DNA of 64,000 nt from Rhodamnia argentea (taxonomy: Eukaryota > Streptophyta > Magnoliopsida > Myrtales > Myrtaceae). The translations under genes and the position numbers were made by a program. Below the pieces are notes generated by a model, which made no database searches, was not told the DNA's origin, and worked only from the letters and a program-made list of their open reading frames with translations. Numbering within the stretch: the first letter of the stretch is position 1; each line of letters opens with the position of its first letter. Shown here one piece after another: positions 33,735 to 44,243 of this stretch. The stretch spans positions 11,630,001 through 11,694,000 of the forward strand of contig NC_063157.1 of assembly GCF_020921035.1 (NCBI RefSeq), given 5' to 3'.

Positions 33735-34347
33735 CAGCCGATGATTCCGACAATAAATCAAAGAATCAACAGAAACAACACGGTATTGAGAGGTGGGAAA
33801 AGCGATTACCTTCTGCGAGCTGAGATGCGAAGAGAGGCACGAGATCAGACAGAGAAGAACCCAAACAAGCCCGAGGCGAGAAATGCATCCAGCCGATAAT
33901 TCCAACAATAAATCAAAGAATCAATAGAAACGACATAGTACTAAGAGGTGGGAAAAGCGATTACCTTTTGCGAGCTAAGATGCGAAGAGAGACACGAGAT
34001 CGGAGAGAGAAGAACACAAACAAGCCTAAGGTGAGAAGTGCATTCAGCCGATGATTCCGACGATAAAGCAAAGAATCAATAGAAATGACACGCTCCTGAG
34101 AAGTGGGAAAAGTGATTACCTTCCCCGAGCTAAGATGCGAGGAGAGGCATAAGATCGGAGAGAAACCCGAACGGCTTGAGCCGAGAAGTGCATTTAGCTG
34201 ATGATACCGACCATAAAACAAAGAATCAGTAAAAATGACATGTTACCGAGAGGTGGGGAAAGCGATTACCTTCCGTGAGATGAGATGCCAAGAGAGGCGC
34301 GAGATCGGAGAAAGAAGAACCCAAACGAGCCGGAGGTTAGAAGCTCT
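33735..34347. repeat. Four ~153-bp tandem repeats at the 5' side of the Myb-like gene
   Basis: Units start at 33735, 33891, 34045 and 34196 (agccgatgattccgac-type starts) and are 151-156 bp long. Each contains, on the minus strand, a splice-donor-like string such as GCGAG...AAGGTAATCGC. A partial fifth donor-like string lies at about 34387-34410. The array sits where the promoter or first noncoding exon of the Myb-like gene is expected. Confidence 0.85.
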
Positions 34348-34607
34348 AATTGAGTCCACTTTGAATCGGAGCCAAAACCCTAGAAATCGCGATTACCTTC
34401 TGCGAGGAGGACTTCCCGAATTTGTTATAAAACCCTAGAAATTGCGAGCTACATCAAATTGAAGCCAACACGTGAACTGAAAAACAAAAATGGAGAGAAG
34501 ATAGGGAGGCGAGAGAGGATTCATCGGTCCCCGAACTTGAATCAGAAGGTATAGATCTGCAGGGAGAGTGAGACCTTGATGTTGAAGCTCGAAATATCCA
34601 TTTCTCT

Positions 34608-34611
<4 letters not shown>

Positions 34612-34654
<43 letters not shown>
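34612..34654. repeat. (GA)n microsatellite
   Basis: About 21 uninterrupted GA dinucleotides near the right end of the Harbinger element. Confidence 0.97.
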
Positions 34655-34655
<1 letters not shown>

Positions 34656-34929
34656 GAGGTATGAGGAGAAGAGGACTTGAGACACGATACTTATTTCTGC
34701 TTCATCGAAAAACAAAAAATTTCTATCTCTAATTTGTGTTGCAAATCTATTCTGAAATAACTTTTTGTTTCAAAAATAGAAAAATAGAATTACATTGTCA
34801 AACGAGTTTTTGTTCCGTAAATAGGTTTAGAACAGAAACTAAGAGATGGAATGGTTTTTATGCATGCCCTTAACATCCAAATATTCACTTTGGACTCTAA
34901 CACCAAATAGGAAACTTAGATTTCCACGC

Positions 34930-36650
34930 GGCTTCCGCAATTACTCAGTTTCGCTCGATGTCAAACTTTCCTTTTATTTATTTATTTTCATAATTTAGAT
35001 TTTCACTTCAGGCTCAAACTCGAGAGATATTCTAACAATCTCTACCTTGAATTGATGTTTGAGCCAAGTCACAATTGCTTCGCTAGAATCCGAACTTCGC
35101 TACTACTTTCCCAAAGCCCTAAAGGGCTCAACCACCACAGACATTTTCCAAGTTCAAGCCGTGCTTGAACTTCGCTATAACCATGGACCTCATCAAAACA
35201 CCAACTGCAAATGCACCTTTAATTGCTCCACAAGGACTTTCTAATAGAAGTTCCTTAACCACGGATAAAGCAAAATCATCATTGCATACATATCTATTGT
35301 TAATATCAGCAATTACAACAATCATTGGCTCTACGGGCTCCACATCGCTACAAGCACTATTTGTGTCGATTACTTCGCTAGTAATCTGCTACATCGAAGT
35401 TTCTAGTTGAAACTCCACCTCAAGCTGAACACCGTACGGATCCATGTGAACACTGCTATAATCACTTCTAGCCGTAAATACTCAAAACTCGTCAAATGTA
35501 ACTTCTCTACCGAGAACAGGTGAATTTAATTCCGGGCACCACAACCTATAACTACGTTCACCTTATGCATAGCCTAGGAACATGTACTTTATTACCCTTC
35601 CATTGAGCTTACCATCACTAACTCGAACATAGCATGGGCAACCAAATATTCTAATAACAGAATAATCAGCAACGTTACTTGACCACACTTCTTTGGGAGT
35701 CCGACATCCAATCACAGTTTATAAGGGTCGTTCATCGGGTAGCTCGCCATATTAATTGCCTTTGCCAGGAATTTCCTAGCCATACCAACACTAATGAGTA
35801 TTTTATGGGCCATCTCTAGTAATGTTCTGCTCATCAATTTCGCAATATGTTGTGGTTCACTAGCATTAGTGCAATGTCTCACTACGCCTTCCTTCATGCA
35901 GAATTCGTTTAACAACTTCGACCAAAACTCCATGGTTTTGTCGGCCCGCACATGCTTGATTGTTTTATCGGTCTCCTTTTCAATCAAAGCTCTTAATAGT
36001 TTGATCTGGACAATAGCATTAAACTTGTGCCTAAGGACAAGCACTCGGGTCTTCCTCGAGTAGTCATCCACAACCTGTTAGCATAAATCGACATTCTTCC
36101 TTGAAGGAAACCGTGACAACTTGCGAGCATGCAAGTGAAGTAATTTTACAGTTTCTATGGTTTCTCTAACAGTCGCACTAAACCGCACTTTCAGCAGTTG
36201 ATCTAAATCACAACACCCGCATACAATTGGCTCATTGGTCACATAACCACACAATAAATTCCTTTCACTTAGAACCTTCAGGCTTCTCTCGCTAATGTGC
36301 CCCAAACGCATATGCCACAATTTAGACTCTCAAATAAATGCATCTGACGTCTCCACAGTGAATTTCATCACTGTCTCACCTTGAAGTTCATATAAGCCAT
36401 TGTGCTTTATTCCTTTCATTATCACCAAGGCACCTTGAATAATTTTCAGAACACTACATTCTAAAGAATACCAACACCCAAGTGAATTCAAGGCACACAA
36501 GGAAATCAGATTTTTCTTCAACTCCGGAACATGCCTCACTCCAGTTAATGTCATACAATACCATCATGCATTCTGATTCTAACATTACTAATACCTACAA
36601 CATCGCATTCAGCATTGTTCGCCATTGCCAACTGCACTTTACTTGCATTT
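34930..36650 (-). pseudogene. Ty1/copia pol remnant (pre-integrase and integrase)
   Basis: Minus-strand pieces in order: 36554-36330 (VRHVPELKKNLISL), 36320-36078 (MWHMRLGHISERSLKVLSER, with C-x2-C-like CGCC) and 36071-35712 (DDYSRKTRVLVLRHK, EKETDKTIKHVRADK, SRTLLEMAHKILIS, FLAKAINMASYPMN). A degraded post-integrase linker runs to about 34950. Each piece is in a different frame. It is related to but distinct from the remnant at 1-2381. Confidence 0.85.
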
Positions 36651-37400
36651 AGTGGTAAATCACATTTTTAGAATTAGTTGAATATCATGTTATTACACGT
36701 TTCACCATCATTGTTTAGTTTTAGGATGTATGCATCCTTTAACTCAAGGTGTTTAGATGTTCAATTTTAAAAAATATAAAAATCGAACTCGCATTTAATG
36801 GTAAAGTGCATGTTTAAGGTTACTTTAATGATCATCACTTGGTTTATGAGAGCATGCATCATTTAATCTAAAGTAAATGTAGGTTTAATTTTGAGTATAC
36901 CTCACGGGGTTCAGTCCCGGGACTTCTTAATAAGGCATTGTAATGTTCTTTACCCAACTTGTGGGTTTAATTTATCGCATTTTATTTCGATATTATTATA
37001 TCATGCCTGCCATGGTTTTATCATGTTTATTTGGATGTTGGAATAAATATGATTGTTTAGTGTATTAGCGTGCCATGTGTGATCACCTTGATGTGCATGC
37101 CCACAAATTATAAATGAAAATGATCGCATCAACAAACATTAAAAGACGGGGAAAAAAAAGTATCGAAGAGGCATTAAACATCTAGCATAATCAAATCCCC
37201 GTGCTCAAATCTCTGGTTCATAATGATAAAATGCACTGCCGCATTTTACTTGGCTTCTAACCGGCCTCTAATAGGTTAGTGGTCGTTGTGTAAAATAATA
37301 ACAAATTATCATAATTAATCGAGCCAAACTCAACCGAGATCAGTAGTGTTTGGGAGAACTCACGCCGGGATCGCTAGAATCACAAAAACCACTAAACTAT
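36651..37400 (+). repeat. Gypsy-like LTR fragment (same family as 54450-56110)
   Basis: The tract gaggcattaaacatctagcataatcaaatcccc ... ctctggttcataatgataaaat ... taggttagtggtcg at 37160-37285 matches 55835-55960. No coding sequence accompanies it. The left limit is uncertain. Confidence 0.5.
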
Positions 37401-38154
37401 GCTCATTATGTGATATAAATACCCAAAATTTTGCCTTACTAGTGCAAATATGAGGTATTGGTGACACGAAAAAAAGTTTGGTGAATTGGTTTCGTAGTAA
37501 GCAAAGTTTAGGGTTCTTAGTGGTAGACGAAGCATATTTTTGTCACATTGATATAAATTTGGGAATTTTGATAATAAAAAAGAACGGAAGTTGTTACCCT
37601 AATAGTCTAATAGTACTGCCATTGTTTCTGACCCCACAATTTTTCAACTAATGAGTGCTTTATGCAAAATACGCAATGGTGATGTATGAATCTACGGTCA
37701 GAAATAACTGATAATACTGTCAAACTATCATAAAAGCATTTCCCAAATTGATTGGTTGTCATAATAGATGTAGTTTAAAGCTTTTGGTGGTGTATTTCCA
37801 ATAAATAAGATGTATGGTCAATAATGGGGTTTCACCAGCCTCGAATAGCCTCACATGTGCTTTGGATTAACGGATATTTGGGAATTATTCCCAAACTCAA
37901 GATAGTAATTTGATGTCTCGTTAAGACAACAAGTGTAAGCTATAACTATTTAACGTGCACTTTTGGGCTTGTAATTCTACTTGGAAAAATATCGTAATAA
38001 TACTCCGTCTGCTTCTTCTTCTTGCTTCTCGGCCAACGACGGATGTTTTTGCAGCTCGGCGAGAAGGCTTCTAGTTGTAGAAGTTGCATAAAACTTGTGA
38101 TTAGTTTCCTTAAAAATGAAAATATTTTTTGGTACTTGACTGAAGAGGTAACTT
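37401..38154. other. Intergenic DNA, nothing recognised
   Basis: AT-rich, no supported frame or repeat structure apart from short MITE-like phrases near 37600-37850. Confidence 0.35.
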
Positions 38155-39580
38155 ATATTTGTGGAGTGTGCCAGGTTAAGTAGCTTGATGGACGGATACT
38201 AATTCGGCAACACCCATCCGGTATCACAACCTCCCAATTCATCGTGCATTTTCCTTAAAAGAGTTTGAAAATCATCGCGCGATATGCAATCAGATAGAAA
38301 GATCACATCATTCTGTGGATCGAGTAACCTCATTATGTATGAGTTTGTATAATGTAAATATGCTATGGAAGACATAGACCTAGAAAGAGACACTGAATAA
38401 AACGCAATTGTGTATCACTTTTTTGGAAAATGAATTCTTTGAATGATGCGTATCATGCGAATTTTAGGCAATTTCAATATAGCTAGTAGCCTAACCTCCT
38501 AATTCGAATCTCAAATTCAGAATAGCCAATTTACGACAGCCTAGAAATATGCATCACTTTTCATAGTATTGCGGCAACATAGCGACGTATTTCAAGAGTA
38601 GAAATTTCATTCAAGCAAGCAGCGTAACAACGTACTTTCGATTCCACGATTCCAAACCAACATTACAAATTTCTAACATGCAATCCTCCTCGAGATGATT
38701 CGAGTCAAGGGGGGTTGGGACTTATCTCCGAAGCGCGAGACGCTATCAAGACGCAATTTGACGACTCGTTCATAGTTTGGGTATGGACCGTAACTTCGTC
38801 TTTTTCCAAGGACAACACATGTCTCGCGCCTCCCACTCGTTGGTTACTCCTTCGCCGAACCACACATGACCCACGCACTCTCTCTTGGACTTCTGGTGTG
38901 ACTCGGAGGCTCCTTTGCGTGACCCTTCAATCTCTAATCCCTCTACATATATCTCCCCCTCGCTTTTGATTCCCAATGCGCCATCTTCCTACTCTTCATC
39001 TCAATCTCAACTCCCTCAAATGACCATGACGAGGAAGGGACCGTCTCCTTTTGTCGCCTCGTTTCTCATGACCGCACGGGTCGTGTCGAGCCAGCTGCCG
39101 CCTGGGGCGGAGGCGGAGTGTGACGCGACCCGGCTGCCCTCTCGCGTGCCCTCATTCGAGCCCCCTTACCCGCCGCCGACGGACACTTGCTGCGGCAAGC
39201 CGAAAGAGCAGCAGTCGTGCTTCTGCGACTACATCAAGGACCCGCGCTTCGGCCAAGACGTGAAGTCTAAAAGGGCCAAGAAAATTTTGCAATTATGTAA
39301 AATTCCATACCCTAAATGTTAATTGGATGGACCCCAAAGAAAGAAGAAGTGCTCTTGCATAGCCCAGGAGTACCAAAAAAATGGGATTGCATTTAAGGTG
39401 AAGAATGAGTGATTGTAACGACTCATTTGGAGATGAATAAGATATATATGCTACAACTTGGTGCTTTAGCTTGTGCTATTGTGTGCATGAGAACTTTGAC
39501 GTCGATTTGGGCTATACAATGCCGAGAAATTTTTAGATGCTCGTCGAGCCGCACCGACCGTCCGCCCAAATAACTATGGA
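38155..39580. repeat. Dispersed direct duplication, copy B (contains nsLTP2 gene B)
   Basis: Matches 25690-27105 (see copy A). A stretch at 40745-40840 appears to be the displaced right end of the same unit, separated from the rest by the transposon-derived sequence at 39581-40720. Confidence 0.85.
39020..39322 (+). CDS. nsLTP2-like protein lacking one conserved cysteine (copy B)
   Basis: 100 residues, one exon, about 80% identical by eye to copy A at the protein level, with the same TATA-like element upstream. The signal peptide is weaker: the region before the mature part reads SSQLPPGAEAE instead of SSQLVLVAEAE. Cys2 of the eight-cysteine motif is Arg (LPSRVPS versus LAPCMPS); the other seven are present, including CC and CFC. 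In nsLTP2s Cys2 pairs with Cys3, so this protein would have an unpaired cysteine and a loosened N-terminal helix. The frame is otherwise perfect, so it may be expressed. It could be a recent pseudogene or a diverged LTP. Confidence 0.8.
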   Translation: MTMTRKGPSPFVASFLMTARVVSSQLPPGAEAECDATRLPSRVPSFEPPYPPPTDTCCGKPKEQQSCFCDYIKDPRFGQDVKSKRAKKILQLCKIPYPKC

Positions 39581-40200
39581 GGGGGAAAAAATAGTCATAA
39601 ATTTATTGCGGTTGTGCAAATTTAGTTCTAAACATTTTTTTGCCGATTCAATCCTAAATATTTTTACAATTGTGTCAATTCAGTCTATCCGGCGAATTTT
39701 GGCCGACCGACCCTAGTCCAAATCTAGCGAGAGTCGGGACCCTCACGCATGGGCCGCCCGGGCAATGGCCCCGACCCTTGCCCGCAAGGGTTGGCAGCCC
39801 TCACCCGCAACCGGTGAGGGTTGGCCGGTGACCCTCACTGGATTTCGTAGGGAAAGAAAAATAAATAAAAAATATGAAAGTTTTGAAATTTTTATTAAAG
39901 TCGTTCAATAAATTTGTATTGCATGAAAATATTTTAGTAATATGATTTTTAAATATATATATAAAGTTTTCCTAGATTGTGTTAAATATGGAAGTACTTA
40001 AGTAATATCGGTTAGTCGAGTATGGGTCTAACCGTTAGATTTGTATTGCAAAAAAATGGGTCAAAACAGATTAAATGAGCTAATTTGGGTTGGACCAAAC
40101 CTGAACAGACCAAAACTCGACCCCATTCGACCCACCCGTTTGACTAGTCTATCAAGAACCAATAGTTGATGCCCTAGGATTGCTTGGTAGCTACTGTGGC
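39581..40200. mobile_element. Chimeric remnant of two short DNA elements
   Basis: The left part (39585-39710) matches the arm of the 23731-type element (caattcagtctatccggcgaattttgg). A GC-rich core follows (39715-39840). The right part (39880-40150) matches the right half of the element at 61845-62424 (tattgcatgaaa, taaatatggaagta, gaccatt/gacccacccgtttgac). It interrupts duplication copy B. Confidence 0.6.
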
Positions 40201-40744
40201 AATCAATCATCTAGTGCTCGACCATGTCATAGAATCTCGCTGAGTGCACAGAACCTCGGTCTGGTATGGCCAGTCAGTCGGCAAGTCGAGCGCCCAAAGG
40301 CGCCATATTTTTTGGGTTTGACAGAGATTAGTGCAATTTTGTAGGGTTTTGTTGTGTTCCATACCTCATATCTTTTGAGACAGGCCCTTCGCCCAGATCT
40401 AGTGAGGGCCACGAAGTCTGGGCAAGGGCCCCGACCCTCACTCGCTATTGGCAAGGGTCTGGTGGCCCTTGCTATGGCCGGCGACCCTCGTCGAACTTCG
40501 CTAGAAAAAAAAAAAGTGAAAGAAAGTGAAAAAGGAAATTAATAATTAAAAAATTAGAAAAAAGAAAAAAGAAAAAATTGTTCAAGACGATGACATCTCA
40601 TGAATGGATTGACTTGACTAATAATCTTGATAAACTAAATGGATTACAGATGGGTTTAAAGGCAAATCCATTTAGTCATTTACAACCGAATATAATTAGA
40701 CTTACAAGTTACAACTCAAATCCATTAGCTACCCCTTTAATTAT
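40201..40744. other. Repeat-derived DNA
   Basis: Second GC-rich core (40380-40500: agtgagggccacgaag, gcgaccctcgtcgaac) followed by a purine-rich tract (40500-40575), then aaatggattacagatgggttt / caaatccatttagtc inverted words. Looks like a MITE remnant; boundaries unknown. Confidence 0.4.
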
Positions 40745-40860
40745 TCGAACGCTCGGTATCCAACTTGGACTACTCCAAATCAGTTTACTTGCTCTGGTCT
40801 GCACCTCACATCAGTTTGAGCCGCGTCTTTGTCAAAACATTAGTGTAGTAGCTGGATAAT

Positions 40861-41311
40861 TCCAACCTGAGCGTTCAGTCTGTAACACCTAAGGATCGTT
40901 CACTTCCCAATTTATGGTTATGATGATCTGCTAAAAATGATCAGCTTCTTAAATGTTAGTTTTATATTCGCCACTAGTCTACCTTTCGTGCGTCGGTCGA
41001 AAACTTCGATCTATTTTATCCAAGGGAAGTCATGTGACGACCGAGATCAAGTGAAACAACCAGCTGTTTTTATCTGATAACTAATTATCTTAGCTTAGAT
41101 TCAGAGCACTACTCTTGGCATCCTAGCCCTTCTAATAGTTAAGGCCTAAACTAATTTGACATTAAATTTCCTAAATGTGAGATGCATCACTACTTTTGTT
41201 TTGGGACGAAGACCACATACTTTCTTCGAGATGTCTAGAAATCAAATATGATATGTTATTCGATTTCTGGGTGTTATAAAACAAACGATATCTATTATAA
41301 ACAAAGAAAAC
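40861..41311. other. Intergenic DNA, nothing recognised
   Basis: No supported coding or repeat feature. Confidence 0.35.
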
Positions 41312-41999
41312 TAAGGCTCCGATCGTCTCGAGTAAAACAACTTTCAAGAAAATGTTTTTCGGATTTTCCAGCATTCGGTTCATGGAAAATAAAGGAGTCA
41401 AGGAAAATATTAGCCGTGAATGGAAAAAATATCTTCAAAAGTAAAAGAGGAAATCATTTTCCCTCCTTTTTCCTCCATGGACTCACTTACATTCCTTTTT
41501 TTATTTATTTTTCTTATTTTTATTTTATTTTTTCTTCTTTATTTTATTTTATTTTCTTTCTCTTTGTTTCTTCTTCTTCCTCCTTCAGCCTCGCACCTCG
41601 GCAACGACCTGCAGTCCGGTGACCAACCATGACACGAGCCGGCGTGCTTGAGGCTAGGCCAAGGCCGCCGAGCTCAAGCTTGGTCGAGGCTAACGAGCTC
41701 GGGCTTGTGGCCGGTTGTTGGTTGTCGAGTGACCGACCAAAAAAGAAGGAAAAAAAATAAAAGCTAAAAAAATGATTGGACAATTGATTTTTTTCAAAAA
41801 ATAAAATAAAAAAGCTAAAAACAAGAATTTATAAAAAGAAGCGCACGGAGGAAAATCAAATCTGATTTTCCATGCGAAATGATGGAAATATTTTCTATGT
41901 CTTTTTTAGATTTCAGCTGAACATAAAAAAAAATATTATTATTTTCCTGAAAAATATTTTTCACAAACGTTAATTTTCCACGAAAACGAATGGAGCCTA
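41312..41999. mobile_element. hAT-like MITE with GC-rich core
   Basis: Begins TAAGGCTCCGATCGTCTCGAG and ends with the inverse of TAGGCTCCATTCGTTTTCGTGG. Arms carry ttttccatgg/gaaaatatt words. A long pyrimidine tract ends at an acceptor-like ccttcag (41588), then a GC-rich core (41589-41715) and a purine tract. Flanks aaagaaaac and aaagtaaac may be a worn target duplication. Confidence 0.7.
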
Positions 42000-43119
42000 A
42001 AAAGTAAACTGCCATTGTCTTTTTGATAATAATACAAAAAGCGGCCACTGGTTATTTAGCAATCTTTCTTAAAGCCAATGCCTTTTTGTGAGCATGGAAT
42101 GAAAAACACTTGTTAAAATAAGTGTCTTTTCACTCATTATCCTAAAATAAAGAGATTTCTATGAAAGAAGTCAGTATTGCACATTAAAATCGGATGTTTG
42201 TATGGTCGCATTCAACTGCATGGAGAGATGGATCCATTAATTTAGAGGGAGCATTCAGATATAAAGAAACCTAAAAATGGTTTTATAGAAATAAGTATAA
42301 GTTCACTCAGCGTAATTAAATAAAGACATTTTCATCAAGGAAACAAGTAAGTGTCTGCACTTTAAAAGTGAAGTAGTATCTTTAGTTTAAATTGATTTAA
42401 ATGTGAGAGTGTCTTAGATCGAATGGAAAGTCATATTGCGAGTATATGCCTGTTTGTAACCCCAAAGAGTTTTTGTTTTAACAAAAGAAAATTAAAATAA
42501 TGTTGTCTTTAGTAAATTTAGCATTATAAACCAACTTGAATAAATAAATCAAATACTAGTTTGAACGTCAAACATCTTCGCATAAAATTTGTCAAATTGC
42601 TACAATCAAGTCCCTATGTTAACTCTATCTAGTTCGGCTAAAAAGAAAAACGCCGACATGGTTTTTCAAGACAGATAACACTGAGGGGGGCTTTTTTTAT
42701 ATTATTTTCATTATATTTCGGTAGTTCGTCTAGAATGGGGTGTATTTGAGAGGCAAAGGGGTGTGTTATAGAGGCACTGTTTGAGATGTGAGAACGGTTA
42801 TCTTTTGATAATTTCTCATTGTCTCCTTATATATAGAGGAAGTTAATAATTTTTAACAGATTGATTCATGAAAACAGAAACACATAGAGAAGAAGGCGAT
42901 CGGCATTTGCGCTGTAGAGCGATAATATTTTCCTTGTGATTATATTCAGATCATTATGGAGCTATAGATTTCTCCATTGCGTGCTGGTGATTCAACAAGT
43001 ATGTCTCAATAACTCTCTTGCATCAAAAGATTAGACGTTTTCTCTTTGATATCTTCCAACAATTTTTTGAGAGAGATGCGCTGATGTGGCACTTCTTCTG
43101 CCTTCCAGCTCGAGCTCTT
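42000..43119. other. Intergenic DNA, possible LTR remnant
   Basis: No gene. 42770-43010 has an LTR-promoter look (cttatatatagagga TATA-like, then ttcatgaaaacagaaacacatagagaag and ttgtgattatattcag). No partner or boundary was found. Confidence 0.3.
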
Positions 43120-43320
43120 CCATGGCGCGAGCTTTAAGGTCAAAAAGCCATGTTGGCTGCGAGCTTCAAGCTTGAACTTGATTGGCCATGGTGTCCATGA
43201 ACTTCAGAACCAAATCTAGTCATGGCATCCACAAGCTTCGAGTTTGAACAGCCGGTCATGGCCGCGAGCTTTGAAGCCAGATCTGGCCACGGCCACGAGT
43301 TTCGAAACCAAATCTGGAAT
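43120..43320. repeat. Degenerate short tandem repeats
   Basis: About four or five imperfect ~45-bp units built from ccatggccgcgagcttcgaa and aaccaaatctgg words (for example at 43122, 43165, 43220, 43257 and 43290). Confidence 0.6.
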
Positions 43321-44243
43321 TAAAATAAACTAGAATGTTGTGCACGAAATTTCTAAAAACAACTAAAGAGCAAACACTGGAAATGGAAAATAAACATAAA
43401 TGAAGTTGAAATAACTTGAAAATCGCAAGCACACTAACGCCAAAATGGAAACATTGAAACGAATTACAAGATCAAATCTAAAATTAAAATTGATATGCGA
43501 AGAAATTGCTCTAAAAGGAAAATGTTTGAAAGGATGACTGAGGTATTCAGCAATACACTCATATTACATAAGTTTCAGGTCAAAGTTAAGACCATATTAG
43601 CCCCAAATCTAGGTGAGACCACCTTGCCTGCAGCCCTCGCCCAATGGCGGGCGAGCTCTAGCGACCCTTGTCGGCCCCGGTTCGTCGGCCAATGGAAGAA
43701 AAAAATTAAAAGAAATAAAAAAAATAAAAATTTTAAAAAATATGAAAAAATTATTAAAAATTATCCACATCAACATCGGCAATGCCGCATCAGCGTCGAT
43801 CAACCAAATGGATTGAATTAGCATAAATGTAAAAGGTTAAGGACTCAAATGGCCAAAATAAAGGTTTAGGGCTAATTGGCACAATTACAATAAGTTCATG
43901 AATTTTTCGGTAATTTTTCCTAATAAAAACTGCCTTTATTCGATGACGAGTCCATTGGCTATTTGTACCTGAGCTTTATGTGATTTCCCAGGGAAAAACT
44001 TAATTCCAATTTCTTTATATTTATACTCATAATTCTTCATCAACAACCTTACTCAACCACATTGAATTTTGGGATTGTGAACAGTATTAATGACTTTCTG
44101 GATGGTCAAACTGTAAGAAAGTTTAGCCTTGATCTTTCCTTGTGCCTTTCCGTTTCTTTATTCTAGTTTAGTCCTTTATGATTTTAAGATTGGAAGGAAC
44201 AAACGAAATAAACCCCAAGTTGAATTTCTACTTAAAGCACGTT
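43321..44243. other. Intergenic DNA with a MITE half
   Basis: 43600-43690 is another GC-rich core (ctgcagccctcgcccaatggcgg), followed by a purine tract and an arm at 43755-43920 (ggttaaggactcaaatggcc, aaggtttagggctaa) of the MULE-type MITE class. No coding feature. Confidence 0.5.

Larger units (their letters stand above)
29219..34872 (-). mobile_element. PIF/Harbinger transposon, near full length, inactivated
   Basis: The element is 29222-34869 (5,648 bp). Left end GGACGCGCATGACAACCATC; right end inverse GGGCATGCATAAAAACCATTC. Both are flanked by TTA (29219-29221; 34870-34872), the expected 3-bp target duplication. It carries both genes typical of the superfamily on the minus strand: a DDE transposase (30548-31947) and a Myb/SANT-like protein (32200-33190). 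It also carries a 4 x ~153-bp tandem array (33735-34347) and a GA microsatellite near the right end. The subterminal regions are rich in tttctgaaa/caaacgaattt words. Confidence 0.85.
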
